Shown here in pieces: positions 1 to 11,292 of a stretch of DNA of 64,000 nt. Made by a program: the position numbers and the translations under genes. Below the pieces are notes generated by a model. It was not told the origin of the DNA, ran no database searches, and was given only the letters and a program-made list of their open reading frames with translations. Position 1 is the stretch's first letter. Every line of letters begins with the position of its first letter. The stretch comes from Candidatus Lachnoclostridium stercoravium (lineage in GTDB: Bacteria > Bacillota > Clostridia > Lachnospirales > Lachnospiraceae): positions 1 to 64,000 of the forward strand of contig DWZA01000091.1 in NCBI GenBank assembly GCA_019118365.1, given 5' to 3'.

Positions 1-8
1 ATGTTACG

Positions 9-548
9 ATGGACGACTATATTCCATTTAACGAGTTCTTTATCATACCTTATCTGCTGTGGTTTTTATACGTAGGCGGAGCGATCCTTTATTTCTTCTT
101 CACTGACAAGAAGAGCTATTACCGGCTGTGCGCCTTCCTTTTTATCGGCATGACCATAAGCCTGATCATCTGCACAGTCTTTCCAAACGGAACTGCTTTC
201 CGGCCTGCGATCAACCCTGAGAAAAATATTTTCTCCTGGATGGTATTCCATCTGTATCGTACGGATACCTGTACCAATGTATTTCCAAGTATCCACGTGT
301 TCAACTCCATTGGAGTCCACCTCGCTGTTATGCACAGTGAAAAGCTTAGCGGCAACCAGCTGATCCGGACCGGATCCTTTATCCTGATGGTCCTCATATG
401 TCTCTCTACTGTATTTTTAAAACAGCACTCTGTACTGGATGGCTTTGGTTCCATCACCATGGCATACTTCCTTTACAGCGCTATATACAGCAAGGCATAC
501 GGGTACAGCCGCCGCAAGGCAGCAGCAGCCAGAAAGGCTTTAAGCTGA
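9..548 (+). CDS. PAP2-superfamily phosphatase, C-terminal part (frame appears to continue upstream of the window)
   Basis: Membrane protein with PAP2-like motifs FPSIHVF and KQHSVLDGFG. Confidence 0.7.
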   Translation: MDDYIPFNEFFIIPYLLWFLYVGGAILYFFFTDKKSYYRLCAFLFIGMTISLIICTVFPNGTAFRPAINPEKNIFSWMVFHLYRTDTCTNVFPSIHVFNSIGVHLAVMHSEKLSGNQLIRTGSFILMVLICLSTVFLKQHSVLDGFGSITMAYFLYSAIYSKAYGYSRRKAAAARKALS

Positions 549-570
549 ATATCCTGATCAAGATCCTGCC

Positions 571-610
571 GATCGGATAGGGGAATCCATCCCCTATCCG
601 ATTATTTTTT
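571..610 (+). terminator. Rho-independent terminator
   Basis: cggatagggg/cccctatccg stem followed by attattttttt. Confidence 0.85.
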
Positions 611-736
611 TGTGTTATGGATCACGGACTCTTCGGGATCCGTTTTCTGTTTTCAGGCATAAAAACGGAGCCGCTGCTCCAGTAGATCTATCTACTTTTG
701 CAGCGGCCCCTTTCCCGCCGTCCTGAACGGCTGATC

Positions 737-1756
737 TTAATTGAAACCGAAGAATCTCTGGGTGATCTTATATCCCGCGATGGAAACCTGTCTTCCGCCT
801 TTTCCCGGAAGGTTCATGCTCTGTCCTAAGAATCCCCATCTGAGCCTGAGATACAGCGGGAAATTCTGCTGTTTCAGGTACTGCCAGAGTTCTTTCTTTT
901 TCTCCAGGTTTTCTTCTGTCCCTGACTTGATCGCCAGGATCGAGCATATGGTCATCATGATCTCCAGATATTTGATCATATAGCTTCTCAGCTTTCTGCA
1001 CGGCAGCTTCGTCACGTCATAATATCCCAGCATAAGCTTTGTCACCTTGATCTGCTGGTCGATCCGGCCGATCATAACCTGTTCGTTTACAGACTGGTCC
1101 GATCTTCCGATAAAATAACGGTAAAAGTTCACGTCGAGGTAATATAAAGTCTTCACATGAGGAAGCGGCTGATATACGAAAATATTGTCTACGTAGAACG
1201 TATGCTTGGGAAGTTCCAGCCCGCATTCCTTTAAAAGCTGGGTGCGGTAGATCACCGAATGCATAAGGATGTACTGGCCTACCATAAACATCTTCACCTG
1301 ATCCCAGGTGATCAGCTCGTGCTGAGGAAGGGCCGTCCGGTAATTCATCACCTTTTTCCGTTTCATTCCTTCTTTTTCATAGACAAAGTTGCTTACCAGC
1401 ATGTCCAGCGTCTCCTGCCCATAGACAAACTTGCGCAGGACTTCCAAGATCTGTTTGTATGCTTCTTCATTTACCCAGTCGTCGCTGTCAACGACCTTAA
1501 AATAGATCCCTGTAGCGTTTCTCAAGCCTGCGTTGACCGCTTCTCCATGGCCTCCATTTTCCTGATGGATCGCCCTGCAGATGTTTGGATAATTTCTGGC
1601 GTATTCATCCGCGATCTCGCCGGTACGGTCCTTTGTGGAACCGTCGTCAACGATCAGTATCTCCACCTCGTCCCCGCCAGGGAGCAGGCTCTCAATGCAA
1701 TGGCGCATATAATTTTCCGAATTATAGCATGGGATTGCGATTGACAGTAGTTTCAT
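737..1756 (-). CDS. Glycosyltransferase family 2
   Basis: SIAIPCYNSENYMRHCIESLL, EILIVDDGSTKDRT, VVDSDDW. Confidence 0.9.
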   Translation of the reverse strand: MKLLSIAIPCYNSENYMRHCIESLLPGGDEVEILIVDDGSTKDRTGEIADEYARNYPNICRAIHQENGGHGEAVNAGLRNATGIYFKVVDSDDWVNEEAYKQILEVLRKFVYGQETLDMLVSNFVYEKEGMKRKKVMNYRTALPQHELITWDQVKMFMVGQYILMHSVIYRTQLLKECGLELPKHTFYVDNIFVYQPLPHVKTLYYLDVNFYRYFIGRSDQSVNEQVMIGRIDQQIKVTKLMLGYYDVTKLPCRKLRSYMIKYLEIMMTICSILAIKSGTEENLEKKKELWQYLKQQNFPLYLRLRWGFLGQSMNLPGKGGRQVSIAGYKITQRFFGFN

Positions 1757-2522
1757 TATCGTTCCTCCTAACTTTTCCTGTACTGCATACCATCATGACA
1801 GTCATAATACAGCCGGAACACAAGCACAGGAAAACCATCGTTCCGGTTCCCAGATCCTGTTTCCCTACTGTCCATGCCAGAATGAGCGAACTTGCATTTG
1901 CCGCCATATGACAGGCCAGGGGCGCTTTTACGGTTCCGAATATTTCCATGGACCAGCATAAGACCAGTCCCAAAAGGAATGCATAGATCCCCTGAACCAG
2001 ATTTCCATGATATATCCCGAAAAACAGGGAGGATAACAATGCTGCCCCTGGAAATCCCAGTTCTTTTCTTAAATGTCTGAAACAGAAGGCTCTGAAAGCC
2101 CCCTCTTCTCCCGCCGGCCCGGCCAGGCAGACTGCAGCAGCCATAAGCAGCAGACTGCTTCCTCCTTCTTCCCGCCCCAAAGGCGCCATCGCCTCTTTTG
2201 TAAAAGGGATCAGGTTCAGGAGCGTGTTAAAAAAGAGGGAGGCGCTTACAGCGAGAACAGTCATACAGATTATTCCCCTGCTCTTCAGGGACGATTCATC
2301 GCCTTCTTCTCTCAGCAGCGGGAAAAGGAAGATCAAAGCCGCTCCCAGCCCCGCCAGCGCCGTAATAAGAAGGCCGCTGTTCTCTAAAATCTCCGCGCCG
2401 AAGCCCCCGCTTTCCAATACCGGAAGAACCGGCATAAGGAGGCAGCCTGCAAAAAAGGCGAAGCAGCTGTACGCTGCCGCCGGAAGCAGGCAGAACACAG
2501 CGACCCTCAGCCATCTCTTCAT
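1722..2522 (-). CDS. CPBP-family intramembrane metalloprotease
   Basis: Multi-TM; EEGAFRAFCFRHLRK ... FFGIYHGNLVQGIYAF. Confidence 0.75.
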   Translation of the reverse strand: MKRWLRVAVFCLLPAAAYSCFAFFAGCLLMPVLPVLESGGFGAEILENSGLLITALAGLGAALIFLFPLLREEGDESSLKSRGIICMTVLAVSASLFFNTLLNLIPFTKEAMAPLGREEGGSSLLLMAAAVCLAGPAGEEGAFRAFCFRHLRKELGFPGAALLSSLFFGIYHGNLVQGIYAFLLGLVLCWSMEIFGTVKAPLACHMAANASSLILAWTVGKQDLGTGTMVFLCLCSGCIMTVMMVCSTGKVRRNDNETTVNRNPML

Positions 2523-2780
2523 GTCTTTGTCATACCTTTCCGATCTGTTTGGCAGCGCCTGCCTGGAAACACTGTGCCAGGCGCCTGCCTTTCGATATTA
2601 TCCACGTTTTTCGGACCTGCTTCCTCATTATACCAAATCGCCTTTTCCTTTCCAAGTAGTTCTTGCTTTTTTTCCTGCGGCTAACTATAATAAATGTAAT
2701 AGTTCAGACGCAGGCTGGATATATCCGCCAAAAAAGCGCGCAGACTTATCAGAATCCACACCAGAAAAGAGGTATTCCAT

Positions 2781-3716
2781 ATGGCGAAAAAAAGACTTGT
2801 AATGGCTCTCGGCCATGATGCCCTTGGCACAAATCTGCCGGAACAAAAGGCTGCTGTTGCCAAAACAGCCAAACTCATCGCTGATTTTATCCAGGACAGC
2901 TGGCAGGTAGCCATTGTCCACAGCAACGCCCCCCAGGTGGGCATGATCCACGCCGCTATGAATGAATTTGGCAAGGTCCACGAGGGTTACACCCCAGCCC
3001 CTATGTCCGTCTGCTCTGCCATGAGCCAGGGTTATATCGGCTACGACCTTCAGAACGGGATTCGCACGGAGCTGATCAAGCGCGGTATCTATAAGCCGGT
3101 ATCTACGATCCTTACCCAGGTTACTGTGGACCCTTATGACGAATCCTCTTATATCCCGGTTAAAAAGATCGGCCGTTTTATGAGCGCGCAAGAGGCAAAA
3201 GAAGAGGAAGAGAAGGGCAATTATGTAACGGAAGTTCCAGGAAAAGGTTTCTGCCGCATCGTAGCTGCCCCGAAGCCGGTGGCCATCGTAGAGATCGACG
3301 CTATCAAGGCCCTTCTGGATGCAGATCAGATCGTGATCGCCTGCGGAGGCGGCGGTATTCCGGTGATGGAGCAGGGTTCCACCTTGAAGGGAGCCAGCGC
3401 CGTTATTGAAAAAGACTTAGCCAGCGGGCTTCTCGCCCAGGAGGTAGACGCCGACGTGCTGATGATCCTCACCGACGTAGACGAGGTTGCCTTAAACTAC
3501 GGAAGTTCCGATGAAAGAGGGCTGACAGAGCTTTCTGCAAAAGATGCGGATAAATACATGGAAGACGGACAGTTCGGTTCCGACACCATGGCGCCGAAGA
3601 TCCAGGCCGCCCTCTCCTTCTTAAGATCCGGCAAGGACCGCGCCGCTGTGATCACATCCCAGAACAAGGCAAAAGAAGCTATGGCAGGCAAATCCGGAAC
3701 CTGGATCCGCCCGTGA
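2781..3716 (+). CDS. arcC: Carbamate kinase
   Basis: LVMALGHDALG, IACGGGGIPV, DADVLMILTDVD, FGSDTMAPKIQAA. Confidence 0.93.
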   Translation: MAKKRLVMALGHDALGTNLPEQKAAVAKTAKLIADFIQDSWQVAIVHSNAPQVGMIHAAMNEFGKVHEGYTPAPMSVCSAMSQGYIGYDLQNGIRTELIKRGIYKPVSTILTQVTVDPYDESSYIPVKKIGRFMSAQEAKEEEEKGNYVTEVPGKGFCRIVAAPKPVAIVEIDAIKALLDADQIVIACGGGGIPVMEQGSTLKGASAVIEKDLASGLLAQEVDADVLMILTDVDEVALNYGSSDERGLTELSAKDADKYMEDGQFGSDTMAPKIQAALSFLRSGKDRAAVITSQNKAKEAMAGKSGTWIRP

Positions 3717-3783
3717 ATAAAACGTATCGCTTACAGCGATATCACCGGGCTTTAGCCCTGCTTGACAGAGCTTTCACAGTAAC

Positions 3784-3836
3784 AAAAAGCCATTGGCCCT
3801 GCAGAAAATATATCTGCCAGCCAATGGCTTTTTCTT
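3784..3836. terminator. Bidirectional terminator between convergent arcC and the alcohol dehydrogenase gene
   Basis: aaaaagccattggc...gccaatggcttttt. Confidence 0.75.
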
Positions 3837-3860
3837 GTTTTATATCTGTTTAAATACAGT

Positions 3861-4970
3861 TCAATCTTTTTCGCAGGCTGTGCGGTACATATCTACCACA
3901 TCGTCCCTGGTCACTTCAAAGGCTCCGTTGCGGATATTCTTCGCCTTCATGGCGATGTCGGCGAATTTCTGAATCTCTTCTTCTGTAGCTTTTGTTTTCT
4001 CCTTCAAAAGCTTCTCCATCATCTCTGACAGTTCTGCAGGGTCTTTCATTCCAAGAGCCTGTAAAATAGCTTCCGCCCGCTCTGGAGCTCTTTCTTTCGC
4101 AAGCTTTAAGAATCCGCCCAGCAAAAGCCCGTTGGCCCTGCCATGGTCGTCTCCTTTAAAGTAGGTAAGCTCGTAGCCCATGGAATGGACGGCTGTGGTT
4201 CCTGTGTGGGCGATCACCATTCCCCCAAGGGTGGAGCCGTAAAGCAGCTTTTCCCGCACATCCATGGAAAGTTCTCCTTCAGACAGCAGATCGCCAAAAC
4301 AGGAAGCGATCACGCTGATACTCTCTTTTGCCAGGATGTCGCTGATGCTGGTCGCCTTGCTGGAAAGCATTCCTTCCAGGGAATGGGACAGGGCGTCGAT
4401 CGCCGTATGGACCGTGGTGCGCCTTCCCATGTGCATCATATATTTCGCATCCAGGAAAGAGACGGTAGGGAAGATCAGCGGAGTGCTGATACTGCTCTTT
4501 GTCTGAAGACGGTCATTGGTAAGGATGGCCGCTTTCGTTACCTCAGAGCCGGTTCCAGCGGTGGTGGGGATCATGACCATCGGCGGAAGGCAGTCTTTGT
4601 AATTTCCGGAAAACAGATCTTCTTCCCTGATCTCCTGGCTGTAAAGAAGGGCGATCACTTTGGCCGCATCCATCGGAGATCCACCGCCGATTCCTACGAC
4701 AAAATCCGCGCCGCAGGCCTTCATCTTTTCCGCTCCCTTATAGACAACTTCGATCGTAGGATTGCTCATGATCTCGTCAAATACTTCAAATTCCATTCCG
4801 CAGGCCTTTAACGCCGCTTCCACGTCGTCCTGGGAACCGTTTTTCTTCGCGGAAGACTTTCCTGTAACAATAAACGCCTTCTTACCCAGGGAAGTCCATA
4901 TCTCCGGGTGGGAGGTCACGCAGTCGCTGCCCTGGATCACTTTTACTGGCATATAAAATTCAAAATTCAT
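3861..4970 (-). CDS. Iron-containing alcohol dehydrogenase
   Basis: GIGGGSPMDAAKVIALL, TTAGTGSEVTKAAI, DALSHSLEGMLS; start set at MNFEFYMPVKVIQ after an aaaggag SD. Confidence 0.9.
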   Translation of the reverse strand: MNFEFYMPVKVIQGSDCVTSHPEIWTSLGKKAFIVTGKSSAKKNGSQDDVEAALKACGMEFEVFDEIMSNPTIEVVYKGAEKMKACGADFVVGIGGGSPMDAAKVIALLYSQEIREEDLFSGNYKDCLPPMVMIPTTAGTGSEVTKAAILTNDRLQTKSSISTPLIFPTVSFLDAKYMMHMGRRTTVHTAIDALSHSLEGMLSSKATSISDILAKESISVIASCFGDLLSEGELSMDVREKLLYGSTLGGMVIAHTGTTAVHSMGYELTYFKGDDHGRANGLLLGGFLKLAKERAPERAEAILQALGMKDPAELSEMMEKLLKEKTKATEEEIQKFADIAMKAKNIRNGAFEVTRDDVVDMYRTACEKD

Positions 4971-5037
4971 GGCTGTCTCTCCTTTGCTGTGATTTTTATT
5001 GCGGCAGTTCGGGGCGCCCTGAACTGCCGCACGCATT

Positions 5038-8000
5038 TTACCGATTGTCTACCGTTGCGATGTCGATCAGCGTCAGTTCTTTCGCCCGGTTTTCCAGGCT
5101 GGTTGCCAGAGCCGCCGCCGTATCTAAAGAGGTGAGGACGCTGACTCCTGTCTCCACCGCGTTTCTGCGGATCACAAATCCGTCTTTGGAATGCTCCGCG
5201 CCCTGGGGCGGGATGTCGATGATCAGATCGATCTCGTGGCCGAGCACAAGATCCAGGATGTTCGGGGACTCCTGTTCCAGCTTGGGCACGCTCAGCACGC
5301 GCACTCCGTTGTCATAGAGATATTTTGCCGTTCCTCTGGTAGCGAAGATCCGGTATCCCTGAGCCTGGAAACGTTTTGCGATATCCACGGCTTCTTCCTT
5401 TTCCTCGTCTCTTACGGTAATGATCATATTCCTGTATTTCGGGAGCTTGATCCCTGCTCCCTGGAAAGCCTTGTAAAGGGCTTCGTTGAAGGTCTTTGCG
5501 ATTCCCAGGCATTCTCCTGTGGACTTCATCTCCGGCCCCAGGCTTACGTCCGCGCCGTGGATCTTCTCAAAGGAGAATACCGGCATCTTGATGGCGATGT
5601 AATCTCCGTTTTTCTGAAGTCCCGGTTCATATCCCAGCTCCCGGATCGTGTGGCCGCAGATGATCCTGGTGGCAAGCGGAACGATGGGGATGCCTGTAAC
5701 TTTGCTGATATAAGGCACGGTACGGGAAGAACGGGGATTGACTTCGATGATGTAAACGTCTTCTCCGTCAACGATAAACTGGATGTTGATCATGCCCTTT
5801 ACATGAAGGGCGCGGGCCAGCTTCTCCGTATACTCTACGATGGTCTGTTTATTGCTTTCTGTAATGCTCTGGGCAGGATAAACGGAAATACTGTCTCCGG
5901 AGTGGATGCCTGTCCGCTCGATATGCTCCATGATCCCTGGGATCAGGATGTCCTTGCCGTCGCAGATAGCGTCTACCTCGATCTCCTTGCCCATGATATA
6001 TTTATCCACCAGGATCGGGTGCTCCTGGGCGATCTGATTGATAATGCCGATAAATTCGTCGATGTCCTCGTCGTTGATCGCGATCTGCATGCCCTGTCCG
6101 CCCAGCACGTAGGACGGCCTTACGAGCACCGGATAGCCCAGCTGGTGAGCGGCGTTTTTCGCCTCTTCCGCAGTAAATACGGTCTGGCCTGCCGGCCTTG
6201 GAATACCGCATTTTTCCAGGATCTCGTCGAAGCGCTCCCTGTCTTCCGCCGCGTCTACGTCTTCCGCCGCAGTCCCCAGGATCGGAACGCCCATCTTCAT
6301 CAGGGCTTCTGTCAGCTTAATGGCCGTCTGGCCGCCAAACTGCACCACCGCTCCGTCCGGCTTCTCAATGTCCACGATGCTCTCCACATCCTCCGGGGTC
6401 AGCGGTTCAAAATACAGTTTATTTGCAATATCAAAGTCTGTACTTACTGTCTCCGGGTTGTTATTGATAATGATCGTCTCGTAGCCTTCTTTTTCAAATG
6501 TCCATGTGCTGTGTACGGAGCAGAAGTCAAATTCGATCCCCTGTCCGATACGGATCGGGCCGGAACCGAGGACCAGGACCTTCTTCCTGTCGTGCCCTCC
6601 TTCCGCCTCGTTTTCACTGCCGAAGCAGGAATAGTAATAGGGCGTGGCGGCTTCAAATTCCGCGGCGCAGGTATCGACCATCTTGTATGCCGCCCGGATG
6701 CCGCATTCATACCGCATGGCTTTGATCTCTTCCTGGGGGATCGTCGTCAGGCGGGCGATCACATTATCCGGGAACTCGATCCGCTTCGCTTCTCTTAAAA
6801 GTTCCTCTGGAAGATAGTCTCTTGCATTTCCAGAGATCGGGTTTTCCTTGCCTGCAGCGGCTTTTACCCCGCCTTTTCCCGCTCTGGCTGCTTTTACCTT
6901 CCAGCCCACTGTCTTCAGCGCGTTTTCCATCTCCACAAGAGCGGAGATCTTATCAATAAACCACATATCGATCCTGGTGATATCGTGGATCGTCTCATAG
7001 GAAACATTTCTTCTCAAAGCCTCCGCGATCACCCAGATCCTGCGGTCGTCCGGCTGATAGAGCAGGTCTAAAAGCTCGTCGTCGCTTAATTCTGAAAAAT
7101 CATAGGACAGCAGGCAGTCCACATGCTGTTCCAGGGAACGGATGGCCTTCATCAGAGCGCCTTCGAAATTAGTGCAGATGCTCATGACCTCGCCGGTAGC
7201 CTTCATCTGGGTGCCCAGAGTACGGTTGGCGCTGATGAATTTATCAAAAGGAAGCCTTGGCATCTTGACTACGCAGTAGTCCAGCATAGGCTCAAAGCTG
7301 GCGTATGTCTTCTGTGTAACTGCGTTTTTGATCTCGTCCAGGGTGTAGCCCAAAGCGATCTTTGCCGCCACCTTGGCGATGGGGTAGCCCGTAGCCTTGG
7401 AAGCCAGGGCGGAGGAACGGCTTACGCGGGGATTTACCTCGATGACGCAGTATTCAAAACTCTCCGGGTGAAGGGCGTACTGAACGTTGCAGCCGCCGGT
7501 GATCCCCAGCTCTGTGATGATGTTGAGAGCGGAGGTACGGAGCATCTGATATTCCTTATCTCCTAAAGTCTGGGACGGAGCCACAACGATGCTGTCTCCG
7601 GTGTGGATCCCTACCGGATCGATATTTTCCATGTTGCAGACAGTGATCACATTGCCCGCGCCGTCTCGCATTACTTCGTATTCGATCTCTTTCCAGCCTG
7701 CGATACACCGCTCTACCAGCACCTGTCCCACTCTGGAAAGGCGCAGGCCGTTCTGGAGGATCTCTACCAGTTCTTCCTGATCATGGGCAATGCCGCCGCC
7801 GCTTCCGCCAAGGGTGTACGCCGGACGGAGCACCACTGGGTATCCGATGGTATTGGTAAAAGCGATACCGTCCTCTACATTTTCCACCACTTTGGAAGGA
7901 GCCACCGGCTCGCCGATCTTTTCCATCGTCTCTTTAAATTCCAAACGGTCTTCTGCCTTCCGGATCGTCGCCGCAGTGGTTCCGATAAGTCTTACGTTAT

Positions 8001-8331
8001 GAGCCTTTAAGAAACCGGCCTCCTCCAGCTCCATAGCAAGGTTTAAGCCAGCCTGTCCCCCAAGGGTCGGCAGGACGCTGTCTGGTTTTTCCTTTAAGAT
8101 CAGCTGTTCCACTACTTCTACGGTCAGCGGCTCTATGTAAACCCGGTCTGCAATATCCTTATCTGTCATGATCGTAGCCGGATTGGAGTTGAGCAGTACC
8201 ACTTCGATCCCCTCTTCCTTCAGGGAACGGCAGGCCTGGGTGCCTGCATAGTCAAATTCTGCTGCCTGTCCGATGATGATCGGGCCGGAGCCGATCACCA
8301 ATACCTTTTTAATATCTGGATTCTTTGGCAT
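5038..8331 (-). CDS. carB: Carbamoyl-phosphate synthase large subunit
   Basis: Full-length 1097 aa with duplicated ATP-grasp synthetase halves; directly follows carA. Confidence 0.97.
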   Translation of the reverse strand: MPKNPDIKKVLVIGSGPIIIGQAAEFDYAGTQACRSLKEEGIEVVLLNSNPATIMTDKDIADRVYIEPLTVEVVEQLILKEKPDSVLPTLGGQAGLNLAMELEEAGFLKAHNVRLIGTTAATIRKAEDRLEFKETMEKIGEPVAPSKVVENVEDGIAFTNTIGYPVVLRPAYTLGGSGGGIAHDQEELVEILQNGLRLSRVGQVLVERCIAGWKEIEYEVMRDGAGNVITVCNMENIDPVGIHTGDSIVVAPSQTLGDKEYQMLRTSALNIITELGITGGCNVQYALHPESFEYCVIEVNPRVSRSSALASKATGYPIAKVAAKIALGYTLDEIKNAVTQKTYASFEPMLDYCVVKMPRLPFDKFISANRTLGTQMKATGEVMSICTNFEGALMKAIRSLEQHVDCLLSYDFSELSDDELLDLLYQPDDRRIWVIAEALRRNVSYETIHDITRIDMWFIDKISALVEMENALKTVGWKVKAARAGKGGVKAAAGKENPISGNARDYLPEELLREAKRIEFPDNVIARLTTIPQEEIKAMRYECGIRAAYKMVDTCAAEFEAATPYYYSCFGSENEAEGGHDRKKVLVLGSGPIRIGQGIEFDFCSVHSTWTFEKEGYETIIINNNPETVSTDFDIANKLYFEPLTPEDVESIVDIEKPDGAVVQFGGQTAIKLTEALMKMGVPILGTAAEDVDAAEDRERFDEILEKCGIPRPAGQTVFTAEEAKNAAHQLGYPVLVRPSYVLGGQGMQIAINDEDIDEFIGIINQIAQEHPILVDKYIMGKEIEVDAICDGKDILIPGIMEHIERTGIHSGDSISVYPAQSITESNKQTIVEYTEKLARALHVKGMINIQFIVDGEDVYIIEVNPRSSRTVPYISKVTGIPIVPLATRIICGHTIRELGYEPGLQKNGDYIAIKMPVFSFEKIHGADVSLGPEMKSTGECLGIAKTFNEALYKAFQGAGIKLPKYRNMIITVRDEEKEEAVDIAKRFQAQGYRIFATRGTAKYLYDNGVRVLSVPKLEQESPNILDLVLGHEIDLIIDIPPQGAEHSKDGFVIRRNAVETGVSVLTSLDTAAALATSLENRAKELTLIDIATVDNR

Positions 8332-9404
8332 TATTCATTTCCCTCCATCATCTTTAAGAAACGGTCAAACAGGTAACTGGAGTCCTGAGGGCCTGGGCAC
8401 GCCTCCGGATGGTACTGGACAGTGAAAATATTTTTTCCTGTGTACTTCAATCCCTCATTGGTGCCGTCGTTGACATTGACAAATGCAGGCACGGCAACCG
8501 CAGGATCCAGGCTCTCTGTATCCACCGCGTATCCATGGTTCTGGGATGAAATGTAAACTCTTCCTGTCTCCAGATCCTTTACCGGGTGGTTGCCGCCTCT
8601 GTGGCCGTATTTCAGCTTGTAGGTATTGGCTCCTGTAGCCAGCGCCATCAGCTGATGTCCCAGACAGATCGCAAAGATCGGAACATTGGAGTCGTACAGC
8701 TTTCTGATCTCCCGGATGACCTCCACATTCTCCTTGGGATCCCCAGGACCGTTGGAGAGCATGATGCCGTCCGGAGAAGAGCTTAAGATCTCTTCCGCGC
8801 TTGTATCGGAAGGATATACCGTCACCTGGCAGCCTCTTTTATTTAAAGAACGGGCGATATTTTTCTTCGCTCCCAGATCCAGAAGGGCTACTTTCTTACC
8901 CTCTCCGGGAAGAACGTACTTCTCTTTTGTGGTGGTCGCCTTTACCACTCCCTGGACAGAATATTCTTTCATCCGTCTTACGGCATCCTCCAGATCATAA
9001 TTTTCATTGGTGGTGATCATGCCGTTCATGGTTCCTTTTTCTCTTAATATCTTCGTAAGGGCTCTTGTATCGATTCCGCTGATACCTGGGATGTCGTGGG
9101 ACTCTAAGAAATGCTGGATCGTATCCTCGCTTCTGAAATTGCTGGGGATTCGTGATAATTCTCTGACAATATAGCCGTCCGGCCAGGGCTTTAAAGATTC
9201 CATATCTTCATGGCAGATGCCGTAATTACCGATCAGGGGATAGGTCATAACGACCGCCTGTCCTGCGTAAGAAGGATCCGTCAATACTTCCAGATAACCG
9301 GTCATAGATGTGTTAAAAACGATCTCGCTGATCACTTCTCTGGGAGAACCGATGCTCGTCCCCTGGAATACGGTTCCGTCTTCCAATACCAAAAATGCTT
9401 TCAT
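8331..9404 (-). CDS. carA: Carbamoyl-phosphate synthase small subunit
   Basis: [38 protein letters not shown]. Confidence 0.97.
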   Translation of the reverse strand: MKAFLVLEDGTVFQGTSIGSPREVISEIVFNTSMTGYLEVLTDPSYAGQAVVMTYPLIGNYGICHEDMESLKPWPDGYIVRELSRIPSNFRSEDTIQHFLESHDIPGISGIDTRALTKILREKGTMNGMITTNENYDLEDAVRRMKEYSVQGVVKATTTKEKYVLPGEGKKVALLDLGAKKNIARSLNKRGCQVTVYPSDTSAEEILSSSPDGIMLSNGPGDPKENVEVIREIRKLYDSNVPIFAICLGHQLMALATGANTYKLKYGHRGGNHPVKDLETGRVYISSQNHGYAVDTESLDPAVAVPAFVNVNDGTNEGLKYTGKNIFTVQYHPEACPGPQDSSYLFDRFLKMMEGNE

Positions 9405-9500
9405 AGGGTACCTGTCCTTTCCTTAGTTATCGAAAAATGCCTAAATTGAATAGATTATACACGATTCGACGAGGTTTTTCAACTGAAATTTTGAAAATAC

Positions 9501-9641
9501 TTCAGCCGTGCACCAGGATATATGATACAGAGCGTTACAAGCTTGCTTGTAAAAGCGATTTGACATATATCCTGGCATAAGGATGACATCCAGGGCTTCT
9601 TGTCAGCACATTCTGTGCTGGCAAGAAGATACACGGCTGAA
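9501..9641 (-). repeat. Dispersed ~141-bp structured repeat 'R1', copy 1 (inverted relative to copies 2 and 3)
   Basis: ttcagccgtg...cacggctgaa terminal inverted repeats; near-identical to 12431..12570 and 59726..59866. Confidence 0.95.
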
Positions 9642-9655
9642 CTTATCAATGCCAT

Positions 9656-9832
9656 CTGAGCGCCGTTCTGTGTGCAAACACGGCGATCGGGGCGGCTTTG
9701 CTGCGCCGCCTATCACAGCCAGAGGAGCGAAACTCACCCTCACGGGTTCAAACAGCGCTCCTCTGGCCGCGCTATGCTCGCAAAGCCACGCCCCGATTTC
9801 GCCGAATCATTTGCCCACAGAACGGCGCTCAG
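9656..9832 (+). repeat. Structured element 'S', copy A (~177 bp, multi-stem)
   Basis: Perfect 17-bp outer stem ctgagcgccgttctgtg/cacagaacggcgctcag; nested cggcgatcggggcg/cgccccgat-ttcgccg, ggcggc/gccgcc and gccagaggagcg/cgctcctctggc stems. Confidence 0.9.
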
Positions 9833-10082
9833 ACGGCTATTGCTGTTTTCTGCGGAATTCCTCTCAATCAAGCGTATCTATGAAATGTCATGGCAAGCTA
9901 TGCTCGGCAAAACCGCGCAGATCCTGCAGAATATTTTCCGATCAGTCAGGGAAATCTCTATTCTGCAGCTATCTCCAAAGTTTCTCTCATAAATATGCCA
10001 GAAGCCTGGTTTAACCACATATAGAAAACCTCTTCACTTTATCTTTTTAAAAGAGATTCTACAGCAAATAGCGACTGCTCTC

Positions 10083-10258
10083 AAAGAGCCATCCGGCAGG
10101 CAAACGATTCGGCGAAATCGGAGCTTAGGATTTGCGAGCATAGCGCAGGCTAAGGAGCGTTGTCTGAGCCCGTAAGGGTGAGTTTCGCTCCTTAGCCTGT
10201 AATAAGCGGCGCAGCAAAGCCGCTCCGATCGCCGTGTTTGCCCGCCGGATGGCTCTTT
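10083..10258 (-). repeat. Structured element 'S', copy B (~176 bp, inverted relative to copy A)
   Basis: On minus strand: aaagagccatccggcgggcaaac ... gtttgcctgccggatggctcttt; conserved core shared with copy A and compensatory stem differences. Confidence 0.9.
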
Positions 10259-10276
10259 AAAAGCGATGCCTATTTT

Positions 10277-11176
10277 CTAAATCGCCTGCTTCAGCGCCCC
10301 TTTCTCATCGGTCTTCAGGCAAATTTCCCCTTCAAACATGCTTCCGTCTCCGGTCAGCCGGTACAGCTCGCCTTTCCATACGATCCACTGGTCCCTTGCC
10401 ATAGCGCCGTTTTCCTGGAGGAAGTACCATTTTCCATCGGAACCGGTCTTCCAGGTATTGGAAACCATCATCCCCGCCCCGTCGAACCAGTACCAGTATT
10501 TTCCGTCCTGATACCAGTCGTTCGTCACTGGTTCTCCTGTATTTCCCAGGTAAAATCTCCAGCCGCCGTTTTCATTGTACCAGCCGGATTTCTTTTCCGG
10601 CTCCTGAACACTCAGATTGTAGTAGAGAGCGATGGTGTCTGCCTCCGCCTTTGCCAGCCTGTCCAGATTTTTTTCGTCCAGGAGCCATCTGGCGATCTCT
10701 GTATTAGTGTGGAAGGAATGCTCCAGGATCAGCCCCGGCGTTCCCACGGCTGTCGCGCCCCGGAGGACTCCGTAATAATCGCCGTTCTGACCTCTGCGCT
10801 TTTCGATCCTGGCCGGCTGCTTCGTATGCATGGCGGTTTCCACGCACTGGGCCAGAGCCATGCCGATGCCGTCCGCGCTGCCGTTGATGGCGCACAGAGC
10901 CGCCGGATAATCCACATGATCGTTTACTCCCGCCCCTATGGCGTTGGAATGGTCGGAAATAAAGAGATCGCAGCCTTTGGAAGCGGCGCCTCTTGCGTAC
11001 AGCCCCATATCCTGGCTCTGGCTTTCCCTGGTAGTGATCACCTGGATCCCCAGCTCTTCCAGGTATTTCTTCTGCAGAAGATGAAGCTTCCAGGTCATCA
11101 CTGATTCATAATATCGTTTGTCCGCCGGGCTCTGGTTGTATCTTCCGTAGTGGCCTGCATCAAGACAAATCTTCAT
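10277..11176 (-). CDS. N-acetylmuramoyl-L-alanine amidase with C-terminal cell-wall-binding repeats
   Basis: ICLDAGHYGRYNQSP, ISDHSNAIG, LEHSFHTNTEIARWLL; C-terminal GWYNENGGWRFYLGNTGEPV / DGKYWYWFDGAGMM / DGKWYFLQENGAM repeats. Confidence 0.88.
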   Translation of the reverse strand: MKICLDAGHYGRYNQSPADKRYYESVMTWKLHLLQKKYLEELGIQVITTRESQSQDMGLYARGAASKGCDLFISDHSNAIGAGVNDHVDYPAALCAINGSADGIGMALAQCVETAMHTKQPARIEKRRGQNGDYYGVLRGATAVGTPGLILEHSFHTNTEIARWLLDEKNLDRLAKAEADTIALYYNLSVQEPEKKSGWYNENGGWRFYLGNTGEPVTNDWYQDGKYWYWFDGAGMMVSNTWKTGSDGKWYFLQENGAMARDQWIVWKGELYRLTGDGSMFEGEICLKTDEKGALKQAI

Positions 11177-11292
11177 ATTTTTTCCTTGTCCTTTTTCTTT
11201 ATTCTATGCATATATCAATTTCCCCGTTACATTTTTCATTTTTCCTCTTGCTTTTTTTCAGGAATAATGGTATTATATCAAAGCTTGCTCAT

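Noticed and set aside
4995-5035. Palindrome gcggcagttcggggcgccctgaactgccgc between carB and the alcohol dehydrogenase gene as a mobile repeat
   Set aside because: Single-copy in this window and best explained as an intergenic hairpin or attenuator; no second full copy found.
5191-6798. 535-aa plus-strand ORF antisense to carB
   Set aside because: Overlaps highly conserved carB codons on the opposite strand; typical high-GC3 shadow ORF without recognisable domain.
10238-11104. 288-aa plus-strand ORF antisense to the amidase
   Set aside because: The amidase on the minus strand has clear catalytic and repeat motifs; the antisense ORF shows none.
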